Made by a program: the position numbers and the translations under genes. This document shows, in pieces, positions 17,848 through 26,146 of a DNA stretch of 64,000 nt. The stretch comes from Myxococcus xanthus (GTDB lineage: Bacteria > Myxococcota > Myxococcia > Myxococcales > Myxococcaceae), in contig NZ_CP017174.1 in NCBI RefSeq assembly GCF_006402735.1, forward strand, positions 62,001-126,000, written 5' to 3'. Position 1 is the first letter of the stretch, and each line of letters starts with the position of its first letter. The notes under the pieces are model-generated. The model worked only from the letters and a program-made list of their open reading frames with translations, ran no database searches and was not told the DNA's origin.

Positions 17848-19053
17848 ATGACGAATCGACGTTCTGGAGTTGCATTTGCAGGTGGGTGGCGTTGGAGTGT
17901 GGCATTGCTGACCGCGGTGGTGGGCTGTGGTGCGCAGGAGAAGCCGCTGGACCCCCCTCCTCCTGCCGCTGAGCAGGAGACGCTGCGTGCCGCGGAAGAG
18001 CAGGCGGCGCTGCTGACGCCACCCGCCGGGTGTACCGAAATCACCATGGGCGAGCTGACGAACGGCATCGAGCGGACGCCGGTGCAGTATGGCCCGCAGC
18101 CGACCTACGTCGGCTCGTTCTCCGACCAGGGCGACCCGGCGGTGGCGGATGTCGCCCGCATCCGGCTGGATGTGAATACGGCGCCGGGCGTCTATGACCT
18201 GGCGACTGGAGGCACCAACCTCTTCACGTGCGAACAGTGCGTCTGGGGTGTCCAGGACTCCGGTACCTCCACGGCGAAGACCTTCGTGGCGGAGTCGGGC
18301 ACGCTGATGCTCGCGCTCAAGGTGTCGCCGCAGCAGACGATTGGCGCGCTGGCCAACGTGACGCTGCGCCAGACGGTGGCCGCGCCGCCGCTCTACGCGC
18401 CGTACACCGGCACCGTGCCGGTGGCGGAGGGCGAGTGCCGGTGGATTCGCTTCGCGACGTGGAACACCGCCCGCCACGGCGGGTGTGACCCTCGCGAGGG
18501 CTCGCTGACGGCGAACATCTCCGGCCACACCTGCGTGGCCACCAACCGCGCCGCGGATGACGGCACGCTGGAGCGGTCGCTCGGCACGAAGACGCAGGGC
18601 GAGGCGTGCACCTACACCGCGGCGACGAGTGAGTACGAACTGGCGACCACGGACTGCGAGGAGGGTTACGCCTGTACCTCTGCCTGGGGCTCACCGCGCC
18701 AGTGCCTGGCGACGTGTGACTACATGGCGGTGGATCCGGGCTGCCCCTCGGGCACCGTGTGTGGCGTCCAGGGCCTGTGCCAGGCTCAGTCGGTGATGCA
18801 GCCTGCGGGCTTCGACTTCGATGCCGCGCTCATCGGTGAGCAGTGCACCCTGTCCTTCGCCGAGTTCTGCGGGACGGAAGGTGCGCGCGGCGTCTGCGCG
18901 AACGTGACGGGCTCCGGCCCCAGCTACTGCTACCCCTACGCCCGCGCCCGCTCGGACTGCGGCGCGGGTGAGGAGCTGGGCTACGTGTCCTACCCGCTCT
19001 CCGGTGGTGGCTACGACCGCACCTACGGCTTCTGCTATCCGGATGGCCTCTAG
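17848..19053 (+). CDS. Putative secreted Cys-rich lipoprotein
   Basis: 401 residues. A basic N-terminus and hydrophobic core end in a lipobox (LLTAVVGC), followed by a Pro-rich linker (PLDPPPPAAEQE). The mature part has at least 14 Cys, several in pairs spaced like small disulfide repeats (CEQCVWG, CEEGYACTSAW, CDYMAVDPGCPSGTVCGVQG, CTLSF...CGTEG). I recognise no named family; it is like other large myxobacterial surface lipoproteins. The frame is open from 17761; ATG 17848 is chosen because it sits directly before the signal, although an ATG at 17818 has a better AAGGCG. The 300 bases before it hold the hairpin at 17570 and short inverted repeats at 17756 and 17792, and no gene. Confidence 0.65.
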   Translation: MTNRRSGVAFAGGWRWSVALLTAVVGCGAQEKPLDPPPPAAEQETLRAAEEQAALLTPPAGCTEITMGELTNGIERTPVQYGPQPTYVGSFSDQGDPAVADVARIRLDVNTAPGVYDLATGGTNLFTCEQCVWGVQDSGTSTAKTFVAESGTLMLALKVSPQQTIGALANVTLRQTVAAPPLYAPYTGTVPVAEGECRWIRFATWNTARHGGCDPREGSLTANISGHTCVATNRAADDGTLERSLGTKTQGEACTYTAATSEYELATTDCEEGYACTSAWGSPRQCLATCDYMAVDPGCPSGTVCGVQGLCQAQSVMQPAGFDFDAALIGEQCTLSFAEFCGTEGARGVCANVTGSGPSYCYPYARARSDCGAGEELGYVSYPLSGGGYDRTYGFCYPDGL

Positions 19054-19063
19054 CCACCGCCAG

Positions 19064-19096
19064 CCCCGCTTCCGCCCGTCCTGTGCGGAAGCGGGG
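19064..19096. terminator. Bidirectional terminator between convergent genes
   Basis: A perfect 12-bp inverted repeat, CCCCGCTTCCGC and GCGGAAGCGGGG with a nine-base loop, between the lipoprotein stop (19053) and the SDR stop (19105). Confidence 0.75.
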
Positions 19097-19104
19097 TGTT
19101 GTTC

Positions 19105-19983
19105 CTACTCCTTCGACTCACCCCCGAGGATGCGCGGCGCCGACGCGCGGTGGAAGCCCTCGTAGGGCTTGGAGGCGGTGGTCTCCTCCAGCGGGAAAAT
19201 CTTCGTGTTGCACGAAGCACCGCCGTCAATCTTGATGACCTCGCCGGTGATGAAGGCCGCGGCGTCGGTGAGCAGGAAGACGATGGCAGCGCTCACCTCG
19301 GACTCGGTGGCGAGCCGCTGGAGCGGCACCTCCTTCTTGAGGAGGGGAATCATCGCCCGCACGCCCTCGTCCTTGTAGCTGTCCATTCCGCTGGAGGCCA
19401 CCCAGCCGGGCGCCACGGCATTCACGCGCACGCCGGACGCGGCCCACTCCACGGCGGCCGTCTGCGTCAGGTTGAGCATGCCCATGCGCGCCGCGCCAGA
19501 GTGCCCCATGCCCGGCATGCCGCCCCACGAGTCCGCGAGCATGTTGACGATGGCGCCCCCGTGGTTGCTCATGGATTGGAGATAGACTTCCCGCGCCATC
19601 AGGAAGCCGCCGGTGAGGTTGGTGGACACCACCGCGTCAAAGCCCTTCTTGGAGATGGCCGACAGCGGCGAGGGGAACTGCCCGCCTGCGTTGTTGACCA
19701 GGCCGTGGATGGGGCCGTGCGCGGCGATGATGCGCGCCACGGTGGCCTTCACGCCCTCCTCGTCGCGGATGTCGAGCACCTCGAAGGACACCTTGCCGCC
19801 GTCCTCCTGGATTTCCCGCGCGACGGCCTCCAGCTTGTCGGGCTTGCGGCCCACCAGGACGACGTTGGCGCCCAGCGCGGCCAGCTCGTGCGCGGTGCAG
19901 CGGCCAATGCCACTGCCGCCGCCGGTGACGACGATGGTGCGGTTGCTGAAACAGCCCGGTGCGAAGAGAGAGCGGTAGCTCAT
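19105..19983 (-). CDS. SDR-family oxidoreductase with non-canonical active site (Atu-locus type)
   Basis: 292 residues. The Rossmann cofactor loop is TGGGSGIG (after VV), with NNAGGQ and the VNAVAPG strand. Where classical SDRs have YxxxK, the ungapped alignment of GMPGMGHSGAARMGML puts Ser and Arg in place of Tyr and Lys. Similar substitutions occur in dienoyl-CoA-reductase-like SDRs and the SDRs encoded with Atu (acyclic terpene) genes, so a CoA-thioester reductase or dehydrogenase of the branched-chain pathway is the best inference. The ATG 19983 has CAGGAG upstream. It follows the TetR gene by 43 bases on the same strand and is probably co-transcribed under the palindrome at 20681. Confidence 0.85.
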   Translation of the reverse strand: MSYRSLFAPGCFSNRTIVVTGGGSGIGRCTAHELAALGANVVLVGRKPDKLEAVAREIQEDGGKVSFEVLDIRDEEGVKATVARIIAAHGPIHGLVNNAGGQFPSPLSAISKKGFDAVVSTNLTGGFLMAREVYLQSMSNHGGAIVNMLADSWGGMPGMGHSGAARMGMLNLTQTAAVEWAASGVRVNAVAPGWVASSGMDSYKDEGVRAMIPLLKKEVPLQRLATESEVSAAIVFLLTDAAAFITGEVIKIDGGASCNTKIFPLEETTASKPYEGFHRASAPRILGGESKE

Positions 19984-20026
19984 GGTCAGCTCCTGATGTG
20001 GAGGTCGTTCATGAAACCTTTGGTCC

Positions 20027-20656
20027 TCAGCCCTTGCGGGTGCGCCGGACACTCAGGGCCTCGTCCAGGGTGAGCGCCCAGCGGTGGAGGACCTTCTTCC
20101 TGCGCGCGCTGTCGTCCCTCAACAGGTTGGCCAGCGCGAGTCCCCGGATGAGGTCGAGCGTGCCCTGAATCAGCTCGCGCACCTCCGCGACGCTGTCGTC
20201 CACGCCGAGCAACTGCACCGTCAGCCGGTGGAACTCCCGCCCCACGCGGGCCTCCAGCGGGGCCAACTGCGCGCGCAGCTCCGCGTCCGCCACGGCGGCC
20301 ACCCACAGCTGCACCGCGGCGGTGAAGACAGGGCTGAGGTAGATGCCGGCCAGCATGTGGAGGATGGCCTCCGTGCGGCGAGCGTCGGCCGGCAACTGGG
20401 CGGCCTTGCGGAGCACGGCCTCCACCTGCTGGTGCCCCACGTACTCCACGGCGGCGGCCACCAGGTCGGCGCGGGTGGGGAAGTGGTGCTGACAGGCGCC
20501 CCGGGACACACCCGCGCGCTCGGCAATCACAGTCATGGTCGCGCCCGCCCACCCCAGCTCGGAGAGCGCGCCAATGGCCGCCTCCATCAGACGCTGGCGC
20601 GTGACGCGGCTGCGCTCCTGCTCCTGCCTGCCGGGCGTGCCGGATGCCTCACTCAC
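20027..20656 (-). CDS. TetR-family regulator of the Atu-like locus
   Basis: 209 residues. Helix-turn-helix at about 15-60 (GWAGATMTVIAERAGVSRGA, CQHHFPTRADLVAAAVEYV); the C-terminal domain is helical. The frame also opens at an ATG (20695), but that codon is the centre of the 28-bp palindrome, so I prefer GTG 20656. Divergent from atuA; the palindrome between them makes it the likely repressor of both arms, comparable with AtuR of pseudomonads. Its ligand is presumably an acyl-CoA of the pathway (inferred). Confidence 0.8.
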   Translation of the reverse strand: MSEASGTPGRQEQERSRVTRQRLMEAAIGALSELGWAGATMTVIAERAGVSRGACQHHFPTRADLVAAAVEYVGHQQVEAVLRKAAQLPADARRTEAILHMLAGIYLSPVFTAAVQLWVAAVADAELRAQLAPLEARVGREFHRLTVQLLGVDDSVAEVRELIQGTLDLIRGLALANLLRDDSARRKKVLHRWALTLDEALSVRRTRKG

Positions 20657-20680
20657 CCGGCCAGGATGCGAGCCAAGGGT

Positions 20681-20708
20681 TAAAAAAGCAAGCATGCTTG
20701 CTTTTTTA
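20681..20708. promoter_or_regulatory. Perfect 28-bp palindrome, operator candidate of the Atu-like locus
   Basis: The half-site TAAAAAAGCAAGCA is followed directly by its exact reverse complement. It lies in the 104-base divergent region between the TetR start and atuA. Its A/T-rich flanks stand out in a GC-rich background. The symmetry and position fit a TetR dimer site controlling both directions. As a hairpin it could act as a terminator, but no gene ends here. Confidence 0.75.
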
Positions 20709-20760
20709 GACCCGCCTGCCCAGACTCACGCGTCCTTCGTTGCTGCCGAGTGGAGAGCTC

Positions 20761-22470
20761 ATGCCTGCGTCCCCCCTGCGTGTCGGCAATGCCTCGGGCT
20801 TCTATGGAGACCGCTTCTCGGCGGTCCGGGAGATGCTCGAAGGCGGCCAGCTCGACGTCCTGACTGGCGACTATCTGGCCGAGCTGACGATGCTGATTCT
20901 GGGCCGGGACCGGATGAAGGACCCGTCCACCGGCTATGCCAAGACGTTCCTCCGACAGATGGAGCAGTGTCTGGCGTTGGTGGCGGAGAAGAAGGTCAAG
21001 GTCGTCACCAACGCGGGAGGGCTGAACCCGGCGGGGTTGGCCACCGCGCTCCGTGAGGTCGCCGCGAAGCTGGGCGTGAAGGTGCAGGTGGCGCACGTGG
21101 AGGGGGATGACCTCTCCGGGCAGGCGGACGCGCTGGGCCTGGGCTCGCCGCTCACCGCGAATGCGTACCTGGGCGGGTGGGGCATCGCCGCGTGCCTGCG
21201 CGCTGGGGCGGACATCGTCGTCACCGGACGAGTGACGGATGCCTCGCTGGTGGTGGGCCCGGCGGCGGCGCACTTCGGCTGGAAGGTGGATGACTGGGAC
21301 CGGCTGGCGGGGGCCATGGTCGCCGGCCACGTCCTGGAGTGCGGCACGCAGGCCACGGGGGGCAACTTCTCCTTCTTCACGGAGCTGGACGCGCGGCGCC
21401 CCGGCTTCCCGCTGGCGGAGCTGTACGAGGACGGCAGCAGCGTCATCACCAAGCACGCGGGCACGGGCGGCGCGGTGACGGTGGACACGGTGCTGGCGCA
21501 GCTCGTCTATGAAATCACCGGGGCGCGGTACGCGGGCCCGGACGCCACGGCGCGCTTCGACACCATCGCCCTGGCGTCGCATGGCAAGGACCGCGTCCGC
21601 ATCTCCGGCGTGCGCGGCGAGCCGCCTCCCCCCACGGTGAAGGTGTGCCTCAACAACCTGGGGGGCTACCGGAACGAGGCGACGTTCATCCTGGTGGGGT
21701 TGGACATCGAGGAGAAGGCGCGGCTGGCGCGCGAGCAACTGGAAGCGGCGCTGACACGCAAGCCGAAGGAGCTCCAGTGGATGCTCACGCGGACGGACCG
21801 CGAGGACGCGGCCACGGAAGAGCAGGCCGCCGCCTTCCTGCGCGTGGTGGTGAAGGACGCCGACGCGAAGGTGGTGGGCCGGGCCTTCAGCGGCGCGGCC
21901 GTGGAGCTGGCGCTGGGCAGCTACCCGGGCTTCACGATGACGGCGCCTCCCTCGGACGGCGCGCCGTATGGCGTCTACACGCCGGCCTATGTCGAAGCGG
22001 AGCGCGTGAAGCATGTCGCCGTCCTCGAGGACGGAACGCGCACCGCCATCACGCCTCCCGGCGAGACGCGCGCACTGGAGTCCGTGGAGCCACCGCCGCT
22101 GCCACCGCGAGTGCCGGACGGCCCCACGCGCCGGGTTCCGCTGGGGCGCATCGTCGCCGCGCGCAGTGGTGACAAGGGCGGCACGGCGAACATCGGCGTC
22201 TGGGCGCGCACGGATGCGGCCTGGCGGTGGCTGGCGCATGCGCTCACGGAAGAGAAGCTGCGCGAGCTGCTCCCGGAGGCCGCGCCGCTGCGCATCGAGC
22301 GGCACGTCTTCCCCAACCTGCGGGGGCTGAACTTCGTCGTCGATGGCTTGCTGGGTGAGGGCGTCTCCTCGTCCACCCGCTTCGACCCACAGGGCAAGGC
22401 GCTGGGCGAGTGGCTGCGCTCGCGGCACATGGACATTCCCGAGGCGCTGCTGCGCGAAGGACAGGAGTAG
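20761..22470 (+). CDS. atuA: Acyclic terpene utilisation AtuA-like protein
   Basis: 569 residues. The N-terminal 450 residues are the DUF1446/AtuA core (VGNASGFYGDRFSAVREML, TNAGGLNPAGLATALREV, IVVTGRVTDASLVVGPAAAH, CGTQATGGNFSFF). The last 110 residues are the AtuA C-terminal ferredoxin-like domain (ARSGDKGGTANIGVWAR, HVFPNLRGLNFVV). AtuA is essential for citronellol and geraniol growth in pseudomonads; its reaction is unknown. Start ATG 20761 follows GGAGAGC; an in-frame TTG at 20740 is less likely. The 22475 gene starts four bases after the stop, so the genes form one operon. Confidence 0.85.
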   Translation: MPASPLRVGNASGFYGDRFSAVREMLEGGQLDVLTGDYLAELTMLILGRDRMKDPSTGYAKTFLRQMEQCLALVAEKKVKVVTNAGGLNPAGLATALREVAAKLGVKVQVAHVEGDDLSGQADALGLGSPLTANAYLGGWGIAACLRAGADIVVTGRVTDASLVVGPAAAHFGWKVDDWDRLAGAMVAGHVLECGTQATGGNFSFFTELDARRPGFPLAELYEDGSSVITKHAGTGGAVTVDTVLAQLVYEITGARYAGPDATARFDTIALASHGKDRVRISGVRGEPPPPTVKVCLNNLGGYRNEATFILVGLDIEEKARLAREQLEAALTRKPKELQWMLTRTDREDAATEEQAAAFLRVVVKDADAKVVGRAFSGAAVELALGSYPGFTMTAPPSDGAPYGVYTPAYVEAERVKHVAVLEDGTRTAITPPGETRALESVEPPPLPPRVPDGPTRRVPLGRIVAARSGDKGGTANIGVWARTDAAWRWLAHALTEEKLRELLPEAAPLRIERHVFPNLRGLNFVVDGLLGEGVSSSTRFDPQGKALGEWLRSRHMDIPEALLREGQE

Positions 22471-22474
22471 ACCG

Positions 22475-24091
22475 ATGCCACGAATCACCTCGCGAATCGA
22501 CCCGGGCTCCGAATCCTTCAAGGCGAACCGCGCGGACATGCTGGCCCGCGTCTCCGAACTGCGCGCCATCGAGGCGAAGGTCCGGAACACGGAGAACCAG
22601 GCGAAGGAGAAGTTCCACAAGCGAGGGCAGCTCTTGCCTCGCGAGCGGCTGATGCTGCTGCTCGACCGGGGCTCGCCCTTCCTGGAGCTGTCCACGCTGT
22701 GTGGCTATGGCTACCACGACGACAGCGACGGCTCGCTGGCGGGTGGCAACAGCATCATCGGCATCGGCTACGTGTCCGGGGTGCGGTGCATCGTCTTCGT
22801 GAACAACTCCGCCATCAAGGGTGGCACCGCGTCGCCGTGGGGCGTGCAGAAGGCACTGCGCGCGCAGGCATTGGCGCTGGAGAACAAACTGCCCATGGTG
22901 TCGCTGGTGGAGAGCGGCGGCGCCAACCTGATGTACCAGCAGGAAATCTTCATCCCGGGCGGGGAGACCTTCTACAACCAGGCGCGGCTGTCGGCGGCGG
23001 GCATTCCCCAGGTGACGGTGGTGCACGGCTCCAGCACGGCGGGCGGCGCGTACCTGCCGGGCCTGTCCGACTACGTGGTGATGGTGAAGAAGAAGGCGAA
23101 GGTGTTCCTCGCGGGCCCGCCGCTGCTCAAGGCGGCCACGGGGGAAGTCGCCACGGATGAGGAGCTGGGTGGCGCCCAGATGCACGCCACGGTGGCGGGC
23201 ACCGCGGACTACCTGGCGGAGGACGACGCGGACGCCATCCGCATGGCCCGCGAAATCGTGGCGAAGCTCGGGTGGAACGCGCAGCTCCCGCCCACCGAGC
23301 GCCCCGCCTATGCCGAGCCCGTGTACTCGCCCGACGAGCTCTGCGGCGCCGTGCCCGTGGACTACCGCAAACCGTACGACTGCCGCGAGGTCATCGCGCG
23401 CATCGTGGATGGCTCGGAGTTCACTGGCTTCAAGGACGAGTACGACGCGCACACCGTCTGCGGCTGGGCGAGCCTGTACGGCCACCCGCTGGGCATCATC
23501 GGAAACAACGGGCCGATTTCGCCCCAGGGCGCGACGAAGGCGGCGCAGTTCATCCAGCTGTGCTGCCAGAAGGACACGCCCATCCTCTACCTGCAGAACA
23601 CCACGGGCTACCTGGTGGGCACGCAGCCGGAGCAGGGGGGCATCGTGAAGCACGGCGCGAAGATGATTCAGGCCGTGGCCAACGCGACGGTGCCGCAGCT
23701 CACGGTGCTGATTGGCGGCGCGTTCGGCGCGGGCAACTACGGCATGTGCGGCCGTCCGTTCCATCCGCGCTTCATCTTCGGGTGGCCCAACTCGCGCACC
23801 GCCGTCATGGGCGGCGAGCAGGCGGCGAAGGTGATGTCCATCGTCTTCGGGGAGAAGCTGGCCCGGCAGGGACAAGCGGTGGACGAGGAGCAAATCAAGG
23901 CGTTCTGCCAGCCCATCATCGACCAGTTCGACAAGGAGTCGCACCCGTTCAACTGCAGCGCCCGGATGTTCGACGACGGGCTCATCGACCCGCGGGACAC
24001 GCGGCGGGTGCTCGGGTTCGCGCTGTCGGTGTGCCGTGAGGCGAAGCGGCGGCAGGTCCATCCCAACACGTTCGGCGTCGCGCGGCTGTGA
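22475..24091 (+). CDS. atuC: Acyl-CoA carboxylase carboxyltransferase (beta) subunit, geranyl/methylcrotonyl-CoA type
   Basis: 538 residues, normal length. N-terminal CoA-binding half: RGQLLPRERLMLLLDRGSPF, VESGGANLMYQQEIFIPGG, GSSTAGGAYLPGLSDY. C-terminal carboxybiotin half: LQNTTGYLVGTQPEQGG, IGGAFGAGNYGMCGR. Paired with AtuA it fits geranyl-CoA carboxylase; methylcrotonyl-CoA carboxylase is the alternative, since the two differ in few residues. The reaction transfers carboxyl from biotin to the gamma carbon of the enoyl-CoA. AGGAG precedes the ATG. Probable complex partner is the product of 24106-26100. Confidence 0.85.
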   Translation: MPRITSRIDPGSESFKANRADMLARVSELRAIEAKVRNTENQAKEKFHKRGQLLPRERLMLLLDRGSPFLELSTLCGYGYHDDSDGSLAGGNSIIGIGYVSGVRCIVFVNNSAIKGGTASPWGVQKALRAQALALENKLPMVSLVESGGANLMYQQEIFIPGGETFYNQARLSAAGIPQVTVVHGSSTAGGAYLPGLSDYVVMVKKKAKVFLAGPPLLKAATGEVATDEELGGAQMHATVAGTADYLAEDDADAIRMAREIVAKLGWNAQLPPTERPAYAEPVYSPDELCGAVPVDYRKPYDCREVIARIVDGSEFTGFKDEYDAHTVCGWASLYGHPLGIIGNNGPISPQGATKAAQFIQLCCQKDTPILYLQNTTGYLVGTQPEQGGIVKHGAKMIQAVANATVPQLTVLIGGAFGAGNYGMCGRPFHPRFIFGWPNSRTAVMGGEQAAKVMSIVFGEKLARQGQAVDEEQIKAFCQPIIDQFDKESHPFNCSARMFDDGLIDPRDTRRVLGFALSVCREAKRRQVHPNTFGVARL

Positions 24092-24105
24092 GAGGAGCGG
24101 ACACG

Positions 24106-26100
24106 ATGGAGCGTTTCAAGAAGGTCCTCATCGCGAACCGCGGCGAGATTGCCGTCCGGGTGATTCGGACCTGCCAGCGGTTGGGCTACCGCACCGTGGC
24201 GGTGTTCTCCGAGGCGGACCGCGGCGCGCCGCACGTGCTGGCGGCGGACGAGGCGGTGGCCATTGGCCCGTCTCCGGCGAAGGAGTCCTACCTCGTCATC
24301 GGGAAGATTCTGGAAGCGGCGAAGGTGTCCGGCGCGGAGGCCATTCACCCGGGCTACGGCTTCCTGTCGGAGAACGCGGACTTCGCGCGCGCCTGTCATG
24401 ACGCGGGCCTGGTGTTCATCGGCCCGGAGGCCGAGGCCATCACCCTGATGGGCAACAAGCGTCAGGCGAAGCTGCGCATGATTGCGGCGGGCGTGCCCTG
24501 CATTCCTGGCTACGAGGCGTCCGACCTGGATGACGAGGAGCTGGCGGTGGAGGGCGAGCGCATCGGCTTCCCGCTGATGGTCAAGGCGGCGGCGGGTGGC
24601 GGCGGGCGCGGCATGCGGCTGGTGCACGAGGCGTCGCAGCTTCGCGCGGCCCTGCGCGCGGCGCGCTCGGAGGCGACGAATGCCTTCGGGAGTGGCGAGC
24701 TCATCCTGGAGAAGGCCGTCATCGACGCGCGGCACGTGGAGGTCCAGGTCTTCGCGGACACGCACGGCAACGTGGTGCACCTGGGCGAGCGGGACTGCTC
24801 GGTGCAGCGCCGGCACCAGAAAATCGTGGAGGAGAGTCCGTCACCGGCGGTGAGCCCGGCGCTGCGCGCGCGCATGGGTGAGGTGGCGGTGGCGGCGGCC
24901 CGGGCCATTGGCTACCGGGGAGCGGGGACCATCGAGTTCCTCCTCGCGCCGAGCGGTGACTTCTACTTCATGGAGATGAACACGCGCCTCCAGGTGGAGC
25001 ACCCGGTGACGGAGCTGATTACCGGGTTGGATTTGGTGGAGTGGCAGCTCCGCGTGGCGGCGGGGGAGAAGCTGCCCCGGACGCAGGAGGCGATTTCTGC
25101 GTCGGGGCATGCCATCGAGGTCCGCCTCTGCGCGGAGGACCCCGCGAAGGGCTACGCGCCCCAGGCCGGGCGGCTGTTGGCGTGGAGGCTGCCGGTGCGC
25201 GAGGGCGTGCGCATCGACCACGGCGTGCGGGAGGGGCAGGCGATTCCGCCCTTCTATGACTCCATGCAGGCGAAGGTGATTGCGCACGGCCCGGACCGGG
25301 AGACGGCGCGCCGGCGGCTGGTGGAGGCGCTGCGCGAGCTGACGGTGTTTGGCGTCACCACCAACAAGAACCTGTTGTTGTACGTGCTGGAGCACGCGGC
25401 GTTCCGTTCAGGGGAGTACGACACGGCGTTCATCGCGAAGCACGCGGCGGCGTCGGAGGTGAAAGGGCTGTACCAGGCAAACGCGAAGGCGCGGGCGCTG
25501 GCGGCGGCGCTGCTCTTCCACGACGAAGGCCTGAAACTGGCGGACACGGCGGGACTGGATGTGTCCCTGCTGAACTGGAACACGTCCCACCGCCACCCCG
25601 TGCGGATGAAGCTCGCGAGCCGTGGCGCGGAAGAGTCTGTCACCGTCCAGCCCGTGTCCGCGGAAGGGTACGAGGTGGGCGTGGGGGATGCGTCGTTTGA
25701 AGTGTCCGTGTTGGGGTTGTCCGCGGGCGTGCTCGAATTCGCCAGCGCCGGGACGCGGGGCCGCGCGCGCTACCTGAGGGACGGGGACACGCTGTGGCTG
25801 GACCTGGGCTCGGGGGCACACGCCGTGACGGACGTAACGTTCCGTCCGCCGTCGAAGTCGGACGGAGTGGGCAGCGGACGGCTGGCGGCGCCCATGGATG
25901 GGCGCATCCTGCGCGTGGACACGCAGGTGGGCGCGGCGGTGAAGCCCGGGGACGTCCTGGTGGTGCTGGAGGCCATGAAGATGGAGTTCCAGGTGGTGGC
26001 GGACGTCACGGGCACTGTCGCGGAGCTCAACGTGTCCGTGGGCAGCCAGGTGAAGGCGAAGCAGCTGCTGGTGTCGCTGGCGGCGGAGAAGGCTTCCTGA
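24106..26100 (+). CDS. atuF: Acyl-CoA carboxylase biotin carboxylase/BCCP (alpha) subunit, geranyl/methylcrotonyl-CoA type
   Basis: 664 residues. Biotin carboxylase: KVLIANRGEIAVRVIRTCQR, IHPGYGFLSENADFARAC, AAAGGGGRGMRLV (ATP-grasp), FMEMNTRLQVEHPVTE. A BT-like linker follows, then the biotinyl domain with EAMKMEF, target Lys625. All parts are intact. AGAGGAG lies before ATG 24106; a GTG at 24088 overlapping the preceding stop is less likely. It is last of the atuA-C-F operon, ending at a terminator. An enoyl-CoA hydratase, an acyl-CoA dehydrogenase and an acyl-CoA ligase for the full pathway are not in the window. Confidence 0.88.
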   Translation: MERFKKVLIANRGEIAVRVIRTCQRLGYRTVAVFSEADRGAPHVLAADEAVAIGPSPAKESYLVIGKILEAAKVSGAEAIHPGYGFLSENADFARACHDAGLVFIGPEAEAITLMGNKRQAKLRMIAAGVPCIPGYEASDLDDEELAVEGERIGFPLMVKAAAGGGGRGMRLVHEASQLRAALRAARSEATNAFGSGELILEKAVIDARHVEVQVFADTHGNVVHLGERDCSVQRRHQKIVEESPSPAVSPALRARMGEVAVAAARAIGYRGAGTIEFLLAPSGDFYFMEMNTRLQVEHPVTELITGLDLVEWQLRVAAGEKLPRTQEAISASGHAIEVRLCAEDPAKGYAPQAGRLLAWRLPVREGVRIDHGVREGQAIPPFYDSMQAKVIAHGPDRETARRRLVEALRELTVFGVTTNKNLLLYVLEHAAFRSGEYDTAFIAKHAAASEVKGLYQANAKARALAAALLFHDEGLKLADTAGLDVSLLNWNTSHRHPVRMKLASRGAEESVTVQPVSAEGYEVGVGDASFEVSVLGLSAGVLEFASAGTRGRARYLRDGDTLWLDLGSGAHAVTDVTFRPPSKSDGVGSGRLAAPMDGRILRVDTQVGAAVKPGDVLVVLEAMKMEFQVVADVTGTVAELNVSVGSQVKAKQLLVSLAAEKAS

Positions 26101-26118
26101 GCGATTGGGCCTGGCTCG

Positions 26119-26146
26119 AGCGGCGGAGCGTCAGGCCTCCGCCGCT
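26119..26146. terminator. Bidirectional terminator between carboxylase and MFS genes
   Basis: AGCGGCGGAG and CTCCGCCGCT form a perfect 10-bp stem over an eight-base loop, 19 bases after the carboxylase stop and overlapping the last codons of the converging MFS gene. Confidence 0.6.

Noticed and set aside
20680-22695. Minus-strand open frame of 671 codons
   Set aside because: Antisense of atuA and the start of the carboxylase gene; composition is that of a shadow frame.
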